From Hevea brasiliensis (taxonomy: Eukaryota; Streptophyta; Magnoliopsida; Malpighiales; Euphorbiaceae): 64,000 bases of DNA. Every line of letters starts with the position of its first letter. Position 1 is the first letter of the stretch. This document shows, piece after piece, positions 53,902 to 64,000 of this stretch. The position numbers and the translations under genes were made by a program. Under the pieces are notes generated by a model. That model was not told where the DNA came from and did not search any database. It worked only from the letters and a program-made list of their open reading frames with translations. Where the stretch lies: contig NC_079507.1 in NCBI RefSeq assembly GCF_030052815.1, positions 62,962,619-63,026,618 of the forward strand, written 5' to 3'.

Positions 53902-56900
53902 CTATTGCCATGCACTTCCTGGTCCATTTGTCATAGCTTGGGCCTCAGCAAGAGAAACAGCCATGGCCAGCATCATCTGCTCCTCAAAACTCTCAGGAAC
54001 TATGGGTCCAGAGTTATTCTGAAATTGCGCCCCAATTTCATCTGGTGGCAGCGGCGGAGTTAATGAAACAGAAATTCCATCAGCATCTTCTGCTGTGTCA
54101 GAGCTTGAATAACTTCCAGCTTCAGCGGCTTCTGATCCTTGATCTGCAGCCCATTCTCCATCACCTCTTGCTGTGGCTGTTCTGCAATCTAGTGATATAT
54201 TGCTGGAGATCTGTGTGGAGCGGTAATTCTCTGCAACCTGATCCGGCCTGTTGTAAAAGCTACTACTGCCTGGAAGCATGTTACATGCAGATTCGTTTCT
54301 ATTATTATGAACAAAAGTTTCCCCGCCCATCTGCTGACGCTCAGCAAGGGCAGCTATTGCGCTAGCAAGACCCCCAGAAGGGGAAGATGATGAACCAGTC
54401 ACTGGAGCCATTGCTTGTGAGCCATAATGACCTTCTACAGTGTAATTTTCAGATGAAGTGGCAGCAGTATAAACTGGACCTTTCTGTTTGCCATTCTCCT
54501 GCATTATGATTTTTGTCCAACACAAAAAATAAATTAATCAGCTGTTGAAGACCAAGGAGATAAGAACAGAAGTCAAATCTTCGCAGGACAAAACAGAGAT
54601 AATCAATTTGGTTACTACAATAGTGTAAAAATAAAAGTAAAAAATAAAGAAATTTTCAGAGAAGGCATATGATAAGTGCAACCATATATGGTGAGCCAAA
54701 TGGATAAATTTTAGGTGTTTAAGGTTGGGTTATGAGTCAACTTCCATCCCCATCTGTGACCCATTCAAAAATAATATGGACATCAACACTGCCATAATAC
54801 TCAATACCACAAAAATCAGTCCTTGACCTGACCACCTTGTTGTACTCATTAGCAATTTTTCTGTTGAACTCCAAATTCAAACTTTGTCACCATGGTGAAA
54901 GATATTGAAGAAGCCTTACTGAAGTAGCAAAACAAGATGATAAAGTACAAGGATGAAGAAGAAGAGAAGCTCTAGTTATTTGAAAGACTCAGCATCACAA
55001 AGGTTATAGAAGATGAATGGTTGTAAGCATCACACTAGATGCACTTCTCATGGCAAGGTTTGTGGTGTTATCATTGATACATGAATTTGTAAAAATGTGG
55101 TGGCAGCAGGTGAAGTTACGGTTGAAACCTAAGGATCATCCTAAGCCATGCAAGATTCATTGGTTTTGAAAAGTGAATGAATTAAAGGTAACCAAAAGTT
55201 GATTGATCCAATTTTCATTTGGCACAAACTATAGCAGTCCTATCTAGTGTGATATTATAGTGATCTAAGCTTTCAAGAGAGAAGGGAAATATGTTGTTGC
55301 TAGGAATCAGATAAAGATGTAAATAAGATGGTCCATGCCCTTGCTGAGATAGAAATCAATTAGAACTAGCTAATCTTTAAGTGCAACCTCTCTTGATTGA
55401 ATTTCCTTATGTTGTTCCTAATGAGATTCCAGCTAGACTCCCACCAATGACACTTGATTTGGTTCATAGAATGGAATAGAATAATTATTCCATGGCATTG
55501 AATGGCTATTGTTCACTTATTTTTCCATAAATTTGAAAGATATCCATATATAATAATTATTGCACAATGAAAACTTCAACTGAACTTGGGGATTGCAGAA
55601 TAGCTATTCCACTAAATAATTATTCCAATATATAATTCAATCAAACCTAAGAATATTTATTCCAGAATATTTATTCCACATGGAATAGCTATCCCATTTC
55701 CATCTTATCATATGCTATTTCGTGAACCAAAACCGTGGGAAATATCTAGCATTCACTTGATTTAGTTTCAGGTTTAGTTCTTCCTAAGAGGAGTGCATAT
55801 AGAATCCATTATTCTATTTCATATGTATGTTGGAGCTATCAATCAACAATATTTACCTGAATAGAAAGCCAAATAGCCTCCATAACCATAATGTCTTCAA
55901 GATCTAGATCAAATTCGTCATCCCTACAATTTCATTTAGATTTGAAATATTAAAATTAGAATGATGGAATAGAAATCAAACTAATTCACAATATTTAATT
56001 ATGCTAACAACCTGCTAAATTCAAAGCCTTAGTAGGTGAATATGCTACTTAAGGGCCTGACAAACAAAAGTCCATAAATAATTGACAAACAAATTCATAC
56101 TGTTGGACACCAAATAAGCTGGGGATACATATATATATATATATATATATATTGTAGAGGGTTTCCTGAAGCAAACATATCTTAGCAACAGGACATTTTT
56201 CGTGTACTTGTAACCGGTACGTTTTTAATAATTTATCTATCAACATCTTATCTGTCAATAAAAGGCCATTGACCAATTATGGTCCACCAAAAAAGGGTCC
56301 TGCAAATAAAATTTGGACAGTCCATTATCAAATTCGCAAGAAGAATCAACTTTCAAGAATCAAATCTGCACCCTTTTGGTTGCAATCATAAAACTTCTTT
56401 CCATGTCATTAATCAATGGTCCTTTTAACCCATCAACAGGATATATCAATAAATTAAAAAGTAAAAAAAAAAGTGGAAATAACAAAATAATTCACACAAA
56501 TCAAGAGAAAGCAAGAAATGAAATTTTCACTTGCAATACTTTTGGTTTGTACAACAAGTGTTCTGTAGTTCAGATAGTTCAATCCAACAAACATGCCACC
56601 AAATACCTACCCTATAATGTTACTTTTTTTTTCAATTATAAAATCACAAAATCACACCAATGGTTACAATTACTAAAGCCATAAAGCTGCTTAATTATGG
56701 CTTCGTGAGGATAACTTGCTGCTTTTTTTTCTTTTTATTGCTAGAACAATAGCAAAAAGCATCATAAGGCATTACAGACTTTAAAGAAGTTATCAAATAG
56801 CAAAACCTTCTATCTCCCTCTTGATTTTTTTTTCCTTCAAAAGAAAAAACTACACCATTTGCTCAATTGAAAGACCATATTGTAAAAATGAATATATATC

Positions 56901-58439
56901 ACAATCCCTACCTATTCCCTCAAATATGAATTAAAAAAAGAAACAGAACAATAAAATATGGATACCTGTTTGGTCTATAATGTGGAGAGTGTCTGATTGA
57001 GTATTGAGAAGGAACAATTTCCTCAGTTTCCACAGGAGACCTAAATGATTGAACTTCACAAGAGTAGAAGAAGAAATATTATACCCACAATATTATATGA
57101 AACATGGACATTCAAATGAAAACCAGAATTTCAAAGAGGGGATACCAGCTGCAGAGCCATATTCAACCTCCCCTGGTACAACACTAGTACTTGAAGAACT
57201 TAATTCTAGTCTTTTATGCATTCTCTCTTCTTCATCTTGAAGTTCTTGCTGCCGCATCCTAATTTTTGCTTCTATAACACGTTGTTCTTCCTGCAGAATT
57301 TCAAAATGTGCATATAAAATGAAACCTCAACCATTGAAAACATCGAGAAGGGATTCCCTGCATAGGAATGTACAGCTCATAATGACTAACTAAATCTTAC
57401 AATTTGCTCTATGCCCTTTTGCTCTTTTGATTTCACACCTCGATACTCCACAGCATAATTTGAAGTTTTGCAAAAAGGACATCTGATATTGTTAAAGCAT
57501 CACAATAATAGGAAACATGAATACCAAAAGGAGATATCAGATATCATTGATGTCAAATTGGAAAATATATGCAACTGAGCATTGAAATCTTGCACTGAAG
57601 GATACTGAGTAGGACGAGTTGTATTAGGATTTTTCATCTGCAGAAAACACTCTGTTGCAAAAAAAAATCAATTACATACAAAACATTAACAACAAAATAT
57701 GTCAGTTGCAAACTTATTGACCAATTACCTGTACAAATGCCCTTCATGCAACATCGTGATCGATTGAGACTTGGGTAATACTGAGACAAAAAACAGAAGG
57801 CCAGGATTTGTCACACACACAGAAAATATACAAAATTCCAAATAATGTCGAAATGAATCTCAGGCAGCTGATTATTTTTCCTCAGCAACAATAAACCATT
57901 GAGCAAGAGAATAGAAACTGATATCTTAATGTCAAAATGAATCTCAGGCAGCTGATTATTTTTCCTCAGCAACAATAAACCATTGAGCAAGAAAATTGAA
58001 ACTGATATCTTAAAAATTCAGTTCTTGCCTCCATCAAGAATGGTAAAACATGTAACTGAATATTGGATTGTTCAACAAAAGCAAAGAGAACTGTCAATAA
58101 TAAAGAAAAATGAAAATCAAGAGCATTTAATATTTCAAAAGTATCAATTCTTTTTATTTTCTTTTTCCAAGCAAACAAAACACAGCCAAGAATGGGGAGA
58201 TATTCCAATTTCCAAAAAAGAATTAAAAAAGACAGAGAGATACAAACCAAGAAGCAAATGGGGCATTCTTCATGGTCATTGCGAAATTCATCGTCCCCAG
58301 GATAACATGGTGCGAGCTTGGATTCAAGAATGAGCTTTCTAAGCTTCTTATGGTCGACATCTTTGTGAGCATAGAGGCCCTGTGGCCTCGTATACCTCTC
58401 ATCAACCACTTGTCTGCTCCTTCCCAGCTTATTACCCAT
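53902..58439 (-). CDS. DA2: RING-type E3 ubiquitin ligase DA2 (GW2 orthologue)
   Basis: E3 ligase limiting seed and organ size; in Arabidopsis it mono-ubiquitinates and activates the peptidase DA1. Eight coding exons on the minus strand: 58439-58248, 57780-57729, 57651-57606, 57482-57401, 57290-57146, 57053-56966, 55923-55857, 54498-53902; 422 aa (Arabidopsis DA2 about 400, rice GW2 about 425). N-terminus [24 protein letters not shown] cysteines at 59, 62, 74, 75, 80, 83, 98 and 101 ([32 protein letters not shown]). Then an Arg/Glu-rich helix (~115-160), the [18 protein letters not shown] segment, a Ser-rich middle, and the conserved C-terminus [20 protein letters not shown]. Exon 6 uses the acceptor GTGAAG, giving [10 protein letters not shown] in frame; the nearer TTTAG would shift the frame. 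Splicing is by eye. Confidence 0.95.
55458..55731. mobile_element. Candidate MITE in DA2 intron 7
   Basis: Perfect 9-bp ends TTTGGTTCA...TGAACCAAA with further partial symmetry (GAAT/ATAG). The interior is built of repeated GGAATAATTATTCC / GGAATAAATATTCC / GGAATAGCTATTCC-like palindromes. 274 bp. No target duplication is evident, so the superfamily is unassigned. Confidence 0.55.
57844..58011 (+). repeat. 84-bp tandem duplication in DA2 intron 1
   Basis: Copies 57844-57927 and 57928-58011, each beginning AATGTC(G/A)AAATGAATCTCAGG and ending ACTGATATCTT. Only about three differences, so the duplication is recent. Confidence 0.9.
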
Positions 58440-59160
58440 CCAATTCTAATGGACAAAATTCTTCTTTTTCTTGCTCGTCTTTTATTCTGCAATCAAGTTT
58501 AAAAAGAGAAAAAAAAAAAAAAATCAACCACAACAAAAATGGGGAAAACTAAGACAAAAGTCCTTCATTTGCTTGGCACATTTTGAATTGAATCAGCAAC
58601 AACAGAAACAACGATGAATTATAAGCTATATTAAAACCCTAAATTATGGCCTTATAAGAAAATCAACAACAACACACCAGACTCTGCGTTCCATTCTACC
58701 CAATTCAGCATCAGCATCAGCAGCAGTTGGCCACAAATTCCTGCAAAAGAATAGAAATGAAATGAAATTTCCAATCAAAATCTTGAAAAACCCTAACTGT
58801 TGCAGAAATCCAACAACATTCACCACTAAAATCCATAATTCGCAGCTCAACTGGTTAAAATTCGCCAGCAGGAAACACATCCATATCCCCACAACCATTA
58901 TAAAAGAAAAAAGCAAAAAATTTACAATCGAAAATTGAAGGCAACAGCAGCAGAACAACACTTCCAAAAGCAGAAACAGCCACACTACACTCAGCTTCAA
59001 AGATTAAAACAGAATGCTTGAAGAAAACGCAGACACTAAGAAATGAAGAAGCAGAAGAAAACGAACCTTGAAATTGTACAATGCGCAGAGCAGCAGATAG
59101 AGAGAGAATCCCCCTGAAGAGGAGAAGAATGGAGATCGAGAGATTTGCCAACAAGAAAAG
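58440..59160 (-). promoter_or_regulatory. DA2 leader: three-part spliced 5' UTR with uORF
   Basis: Inferred leader exons on the minus strand: A ending at 59067 (ATTTCAAG/GTTCG), B 58740-58678 (TTTTGCAG/GAATTT to GAGTCTG/GTGTG), C starting at 58486 (GATTGCAG/AATAAAAG) and running into the ATG at 58439. Exon B supplies ATG CTG ATG CTG..., a 14-codon uORF that terminates at TAA just inside exon C, plus a 5-codon uORF (ATGGAACGC...TGA). Exons A and C have no other ATG. Confidence 0.5.
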
Positions 59161-60187
59161 GAACAAAATCAGAATTTTCTTTTTTTTTTTTTTTTCCTCC
59201 CTCGCGCCGTCGCCGTTTTAATAAATAAGATGAGAAGATATATGATTATAATGACTCGCCTGTTTCTTTCTTTCCTTCGGCGATGGAACTAACTGAGACG
59301 GAAAAGAGAGAGAGAGATGAATTATTAATATTTATTTGTTAAAGTTTAAGAAGTAATTTGAAGTAAGGCATGAAACGGTGGAGTAGTGGAGGAGGAAAGA
59401 GGAATCGTGAATCAACACTCATCCAATCATTGTCGTCCGTCGATTCTCCATGGGTTCTTTTCTTTCTAATTTGAACATTACGCGCCGCTGATTGCAGTGA
59501 ACTTAACACTTTTTTTTTTTTTAATTCAGTTTGATTTATTTAAAATTTAATTTATTTAATTTGATTTAATTTAATTAATTTTTTTAAATATGTAATTTAT
59601 TTATTTTAAAAAATTTTTTAAACTAAACAAAATCAAACGGATGAATGCAGACCCCAAATTTTTATTGGAAATTGATTGTTTGTCCCTCCGATCACTTATA
59701 TTTGTTAAATTAATTATAACTTTTCTAAAATTTTATTTCACATTATCTATCATTCAATATGAAAATATATAAGCACCCTTTATATATGTAATCAAATAAC
59801 AGTCTAATGGTTAACTTATGGGAGAGTCTTATTATATATTGATTTAATTTTTTACATTATTATGATAATTAAATATTATTTTTACCTAAAAATATGATAA
59901 AAGGATGTGAAATATTATTTATTAATTTGTTTCATTAGATGTTCACTCGAGTTTGATGATTGATTTTTTCTCATAAGATTGAATTAAATCGAGAATGTCA
60001 ACCTGAGTCTCAGATCTAAAGGGGTTATAGAGCTCTCATTTTTTCATTTAAAAAAAAATATTATGTGAAAAAATAAAATTGAGTAAAATATACTTAATTT
60101 TAGAATAAAAATAAAATTGCATAAAGTTTTCCTTGGTGTATTCATAAAAATATGTGAGACGATTTTGTACAAAAAGCAGAAGTAACC
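59161..60187. other. Divergent intergenic region, DA2 side
   Basis: 59190-59470 is the likely DA2 promoter: CT-rich with GCGCCGTCGCCG near 59203-59214 and a GAGA run near 59306-59318. 59500-60187 is AT-rich with no gene. Confidence 0.45.
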
Positions 60188-60261
60188 GACCGCATAGCGC
60201 AGTGGATTAGCGCGTTTGACTTCGGATCAAAAGGTCGTGGGTTCGACTCCCACTGTGGTCG
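60188..60261 (+). tRNA. tRNA-Arg (anticodon TCG)
   Basis: Full cloverleaf by eye: acceptor stem GACCGCA pairs with TGTGGTC (one G-T wobble), anticodon stem TTTGA/TCAAA around loop CTTCGGA with anticodon TCG at 60222-60224, and a T-arm with GGTTCGACTCC (box B). Box A is TAGCGCAGTGG. No intron; discriminator base G. Matches the plant nuclear tRNA-Arg(UCG), reading CGA codons. TTTT at 60265-60268 would serve as a Pol III terminator. Confidence 0.97.
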
Positions 60262-61169
60262 AGTATTTTAGGAAAAAAAATCTACAAATAATTGTCGGTT
60301 GCATTGTGAAGATTAAATAATGTGTGTATTTTTCTTTCTGCATTTCGTCTTTATCTTTTTTTTTTTAGAAAATTATTTTAATAAATTTTCAATTTCAAAT
60401 CTTCTTACTTATTTGAAAAAAAAAATATTTATCAGTGAAAATTTAAAAATGAAACATTATTTAATTATAAAATTAAATAATTACAAAAAAAAATTAACAT
60501 TATTATTAAAAATACTTTATTTAAATATCATTTCCAGACTAATATATGAAAAATCATATATTTAAAATTAAAAATTAAAATTAAATATATTATTTAATCA
60601 ATAACAGTTAACTAAATAATACTAAAATTATCTCTTAAATTATAAAATTAAGAATTGAAAACTCACTTAAAATCCAATTCAATCATTGTTCTATTATGAG
60701 CAATAATATCACCAAAATATTTATTGATTTAAAAAGAAAAATAAATGAGATAAAAGAGGAGAAGAAAGAGAAAATTGAAAAAGCACAAAATTAATACTTA
60801 AAAAAATCATTTTGAAACTTTTTTTTTACCTCTTTGCTATGTAACATAAATCAATTAATATGTTTCATAGAGAATAAAATTTATTCACAATTAAGAAAAC
60901 AATATTTCTTTTATATTTTTTTTTATATATTTAATTTTAATTGAGGTTTAAATTTATTAAAAAATTAATTAAATTCTTTTAGTATTAAAAGATAATATTA
61001 ACATGATATAAATTTTAATTAATTTATATAAATATTTGATAATGATTCCGATGGAAAATTTATACACTCTTGAAAAAATAACATAATTTAATTAAGAAAA
61101 GTACTTAATTACAAAAATTGGCCATTTTTTTTTTGGGATTTTCTATACTGCCACGTGTAAGATGATGGA
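60262..61169. other. AT-rich intergenic DNA, UBP15 side
   Basis: AT-rich; the ORF at 60320-60565 is low-complexity and unsupported. CCACGTGT near 61151-61158 is a G-box-type (ABRE-like) motif upstream of the UBP15 transcript. Confidence 0.45.
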
Positions 61170-62033
61170 GAGTGTATATCTATTTTAAGTGTACGCTACA
61201 AGATCTGAAGAAAACCCAAACGTTAAAGTGTGTGAACTGTGAAGTGTTTGCTTAGTTGTTCTTTTTCATCTGCGGAGTCCATGAATCTTTTTCAAGGGGA
61301 AAAAAGAGGAAGAAAGATGTGAAAGCACTGTTGGGTTGTGTTCTTCTTGCTTTATCTTTTGGTGTGTGTGATCCCAAACACTAAGGTTTTTCATTTCCCT
61401 TTCGTTTTGGTTTTTCATTTCCCTTTCATTTTTTCTTAACTTAAATCTCAGAATGAATGATGAATCTGTGCTATTCTTGGTTTATTTGTTTCAACGCAGT
61501 ACGCACAGGTTATGTTTCTCTTTGAAGTTGATTTCTTTTTATGGCCCTTGCGTGTGCGACAGTTTCCCCATGGAAATGTTGGATTTTATGGGTATTTTGT
61601 TATGCAAATTTTGATGGAAATGGAATGTTTAGAATGTTGAACTAGAGATGCTTTCTGGGTAGTAGTGAGTCATGCCTGTGTTTTACTTTTCTCATTCCTG
61701 TTACTAGAGTTGCTTTCTCTTTATTGTTGGCCTTTGGTGCTGGATTTAAGCATCTAATGTGAACTAATAGATGATTGGTTGGCATTTGAATTTTCCTCTT
61801 ATAATATTTTGCTGGGGAATGGTGGAACGTACCTTTTTTCCTTGTTTTCATTGCTATGCTATCTTGTAAGAATCGTGACTTGGAACTCTTGATGGGTTGA
61901 ACTGCAGTCTGCAGAGGATGATAGACACATTGCCGACGTTGAGTGTTGATTTAGCTTGGCTTCTATAGCTTCAGGAACTATATTCTGGTAATGATTTAGG
62001 AAGCCAATTGGATATGAATATGCTGGTGCGGAC
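61170..62033 (+). promoter_or_regulatory. UBP15 5' leader with probable intron and uORFs
   Basis: A leader intron probably runs from AACACTAAG/GTTTTT (donor at 61386) to TTGAACTGCAG/TCTGC (acceptor at 61907). The intron starts with a 23-bp tandem repeat (GGTTTTTCATTTCCCTTTC twice). After the acceptor, ATGs open a 16-codon uORF (61918-61968), ATG ATT TAG (61991-61999) and an out-of-frame uORF starting at 62014 that overlaps the main start and ends at 62154. Confidence 0.5.
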
Positions 62034-64000
62034 ATGCTTGAACCAAGGGAAGCTGATGTACCTGTGTTGTTTCTGGTTTTGGTTGTGCTTCCTCTTGTTG
62101 CTTACATTTTACTTGGGAAATGGAGTGAGGCTACAAAGAAGAGAGAGAGGATAGATTTGCTTGCTCAAATGGCTACTGAAGAGGCACTTAGGGCAGAAGC
62201 AATGCCTACTGCCACTGCTACTGCTACTGCTACTGCTACTGCTACTGCTACGGCTATTCCTTTCGTGTCTCCTTCAAAGAATAGAATTCATGTCTGTGCT
62301 AGATGCTTAAGCCCAGCTACAACTCGCTGCTCGAGATGCAAGTCTGTTAGATACTGGTATGTTCTGTTTCTTTTTGTGGCACAAATGTGTTGAATAAGAT
62401 GCTTTATTGATTTCACCCTAGGTATTAAGATTTGAAAAAAATTGCATAATGTGGAAAGGTTTTTTCCTCTGCATGAGAAAATAGTCATTGCGCAAATTTT
62501 GTTGTAGATATGGGTAAATTCGTACTTTAATTTGTAGACAGTTGAATCAATGCTTTCTAGGGTTAATTTGTTTTTTATTTTTTTTTTGGATGAGTAGGTG
62601 AAAATGAAAGACTTCAAATAGTGGGACTTGGATTGGATGTGGTTTTTGGTTTAAATAATTTGAATGGAGTCTAGGATAATATGATTGTGAATGGAGTTTA
62701 GATTCGTGAGTGTGGACAAAATCTAAGTTGGGATGGATTTAAAATAAGACCTTTTGTAGGTTCTCAAATTCAGCCTGAAATAAGTTGATATATTCACATT
62801 CATGAATCTAATCTAATTCAATTTATGAATAATCAAAGGTACCTATACATTATCAACCCAAGTGTTACATTTTCTATTCCCTCCATCCAAATGCAGGATA
62901 AAGAACCAAAAAGGGGGTAACTCAAAGTTTTGTTAAATTGAATACTGTAGAAACTAGGCCGTCAAGCCTATGCAAGTATGCATAGGAATTGGTAGATTAA
63001 ATCTTATACTATCAATATATCTCCTGTTTTCCCTTATTTATTCTAAAAATAAAGAAGAAAAGTGGTTTCAGTGTCCACCAGTTAGCAAGTTGCTTGTGTA
63101 CTGTATACGTTATTGTGAATGTTAAATATTTGATCAGAAGTCCAACTCTTCTGCTAAGCAATAGAGTTCAAACTGTTATAATCTCCTCCATAGTTGTGAC
63201 AATTTCTCATCTGCCCGATGCAGTCAAGCTGGGTGAATTGATTATTCTTATGTAGCACTTCATATCACTGAAAATTGGAAGTCAAAACTGAGATATACCA
63301 ATGTGTAGGCAGGGGCATATTCTAAATCTACATCAAGTTTTAGCCACTGGAAAATTTGATAATTTTCTGTAACCCGAGGTTGTATTCTTTGTACACCTGT
63401 AAATGTCTTTTATTTCCTTTATAAGAATTTTCAAAACTAGACATGTGTCAATTGGCTGGCATAGTGTTAATTATTATCATGGGAGAGGAAACAAGTGAAA
63501 AAAAGTGCATGTACTTTTGTCTCACTCATAATTTCTAAGCTAGTGAACCGACCTGGTCCGAGTTTCTTAATTTTCAAACTGATGGCATGCATGCAGTTCT
63601 GGGAGATGTCAAATAATTCATTGGAGGCAAGTTCATAAGCAAGAATGCCAGCAGTTGGAAACTACCAGTTCATGTTCATCTCCAAATGCTACTGCAATCA
63701 AGGACTCAATTCCAGAGAGGATCTCAAGTCTCTCAATTAATGACAGCTTGAATTCATTTTACTCTGGGTATCATTTTAAGTCAGCTTTGATGAATAATGC
63801 ACCTTCAGAGAATACAGTTCATCCTCCAATAATCAATGGTGTCTCTGCCGGTACCAATTGTGCTGCAGTTGATGCCTCTCAAGAGGCCATGCTACAGAAA
63901 AGAAGCGCAGAAAAGTGGGTTTATCATAAATCCAATGGAGAAATGTTAATAGGACATGATGTGGCTGTACTTGATTCTCAGGAAGAAACTTCTGGAACGA
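62034..64000 (+). CDS. UBP15: Ubiquitin-specific protease UBP15 (5' part; runs off the right edge)
   Basis: Deubiquitinating enzyme promoting cell proliferation; in Arabidopsis (SOD2) it acts downstream of DA1. Two exons are visible: 62034-62356 and 63597 to beyond 64000, about 242 residues. N-terminus MLEPREADVP with a hydrophobic anchor (~9-28, VPVLFLVLVVLPLVAYILL). A Thr-Ala repeat (59-74) precedes a MYND zinc finger with all ligands: Cys88, 91, 99, 102, 108, 112, His121, Cys125. The splice falls within Cys108 (TG/T), so the finger is split between exons. The USP catalytic domain (Cys and His boxes) should lie further right; it is not in the window. The N-terminus and MYND finger match the UBP15/16-19 group, closest to UBP15. 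Start chosen by the family N-terminus. Confidence 0.92.
62208..62255 (+). repeat. Coding (ACTGCT)8 hexanucleotide repeat in UBP15
   Basis: Eight tandem ACTGCN units encode eight Thr-Ala pairs (residues 59-74) between the membrane anchor and the MYND finger. The units are nearly identical, so length polymorphism among individuals is likely. Confidence 0.9.

Noticed and set aside
57983..58333. 116-codon plus-strand ORF
   Set aside because: Runs through DA2 intron 1 and antisense to exon 1; no similarity.
58644..59166. 118- and 103-codon minus-strand ORFs upstream of DA2
   Set aside because: They cross the inferred leader introns, are Phe/Leu-rich from intron composition, and match nothing.

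Overview
This is nuclear DNA from a eudicot plant. Every protein gene carries GT-AG introns, several have predicted chloroplast transit peptides, the gaps are AT-rich with plant-type LTRs, MITEs and SINEs, and all recognisable proteins belong to land-plant families. The retroelement and protein flavour suggests a woody Malpighiales species, perhaps Euphorbiaceae (Hevea or Manihot type); that placement is inference.

Layout. 1-1263: 5' part of a plastid ribokinase gene (minus strand, runs off the left edge). 2.2-5.4 kb: LTR-like retroelement block. 6.2-8.7 kb: plastidial methionine sulfoxide reductase B1. 10.8-11.7 kb: tau-class glutathione transferase. 13.5-15.4 kb: four-TM CASP-like protein. 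17.56-20.19 kb: a complete solo LTR with a perfect 5-bp target duplication. 21.4-28.9 kb: chloroplast translation initiation factor IF-2 (FUG1 type, 12 coding exons). 30.0-36.0 kb: kinesin-14 with an N-terminal malectin-like domain (17 coding exons). 36-42 kb: gene-poor, with another LTR-like block and a 991-bp hAT-type MITE. 42.3-43.5 kb: gibberellin 2-oxidase. 46.2-50.6 kb (minus): ICR/RIP scaffold that binds ROP GTPases. 51.7-52.1 kb: dead RTE-type LINE remnant. 53.9-59.2 kb (minus): RING E3 ligase DA2 (GW2 orthologue). 60.19 kb: tRNA-Arg(TCG). 61.2 kb to the right edge: ubiquitin-specific protease UBP15 (5' part, MYND finger present, catalytic domain outside the window).

How the genes relate. 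Plant genes do not form operons, but the order is informative. From memory of Arabidopsis loci, ribokinase, CASPL2A, FUG1, ICR, DA2-like and UBP15 lie close together on chromosome 1 (At1g171xx-172xx), GA2ox1-ICR-DA2 form a second block (At1g784xx), and MSRB1-GSTU a third (At1g536xx). The window looks like the less fractionated ancestral segment. DA2 and UBP15, which act on the same organ-size pathway (DA2 activates the peptidase DA1, which destabilises UBP15), are divergent neighbours here. Upstream ORFs are visible in the inferred leaders of IF-2, kinesin, DA2 and UBP15. I found no CRISPR, phage or bacterial-type system and nothing I would call a wholly new system.
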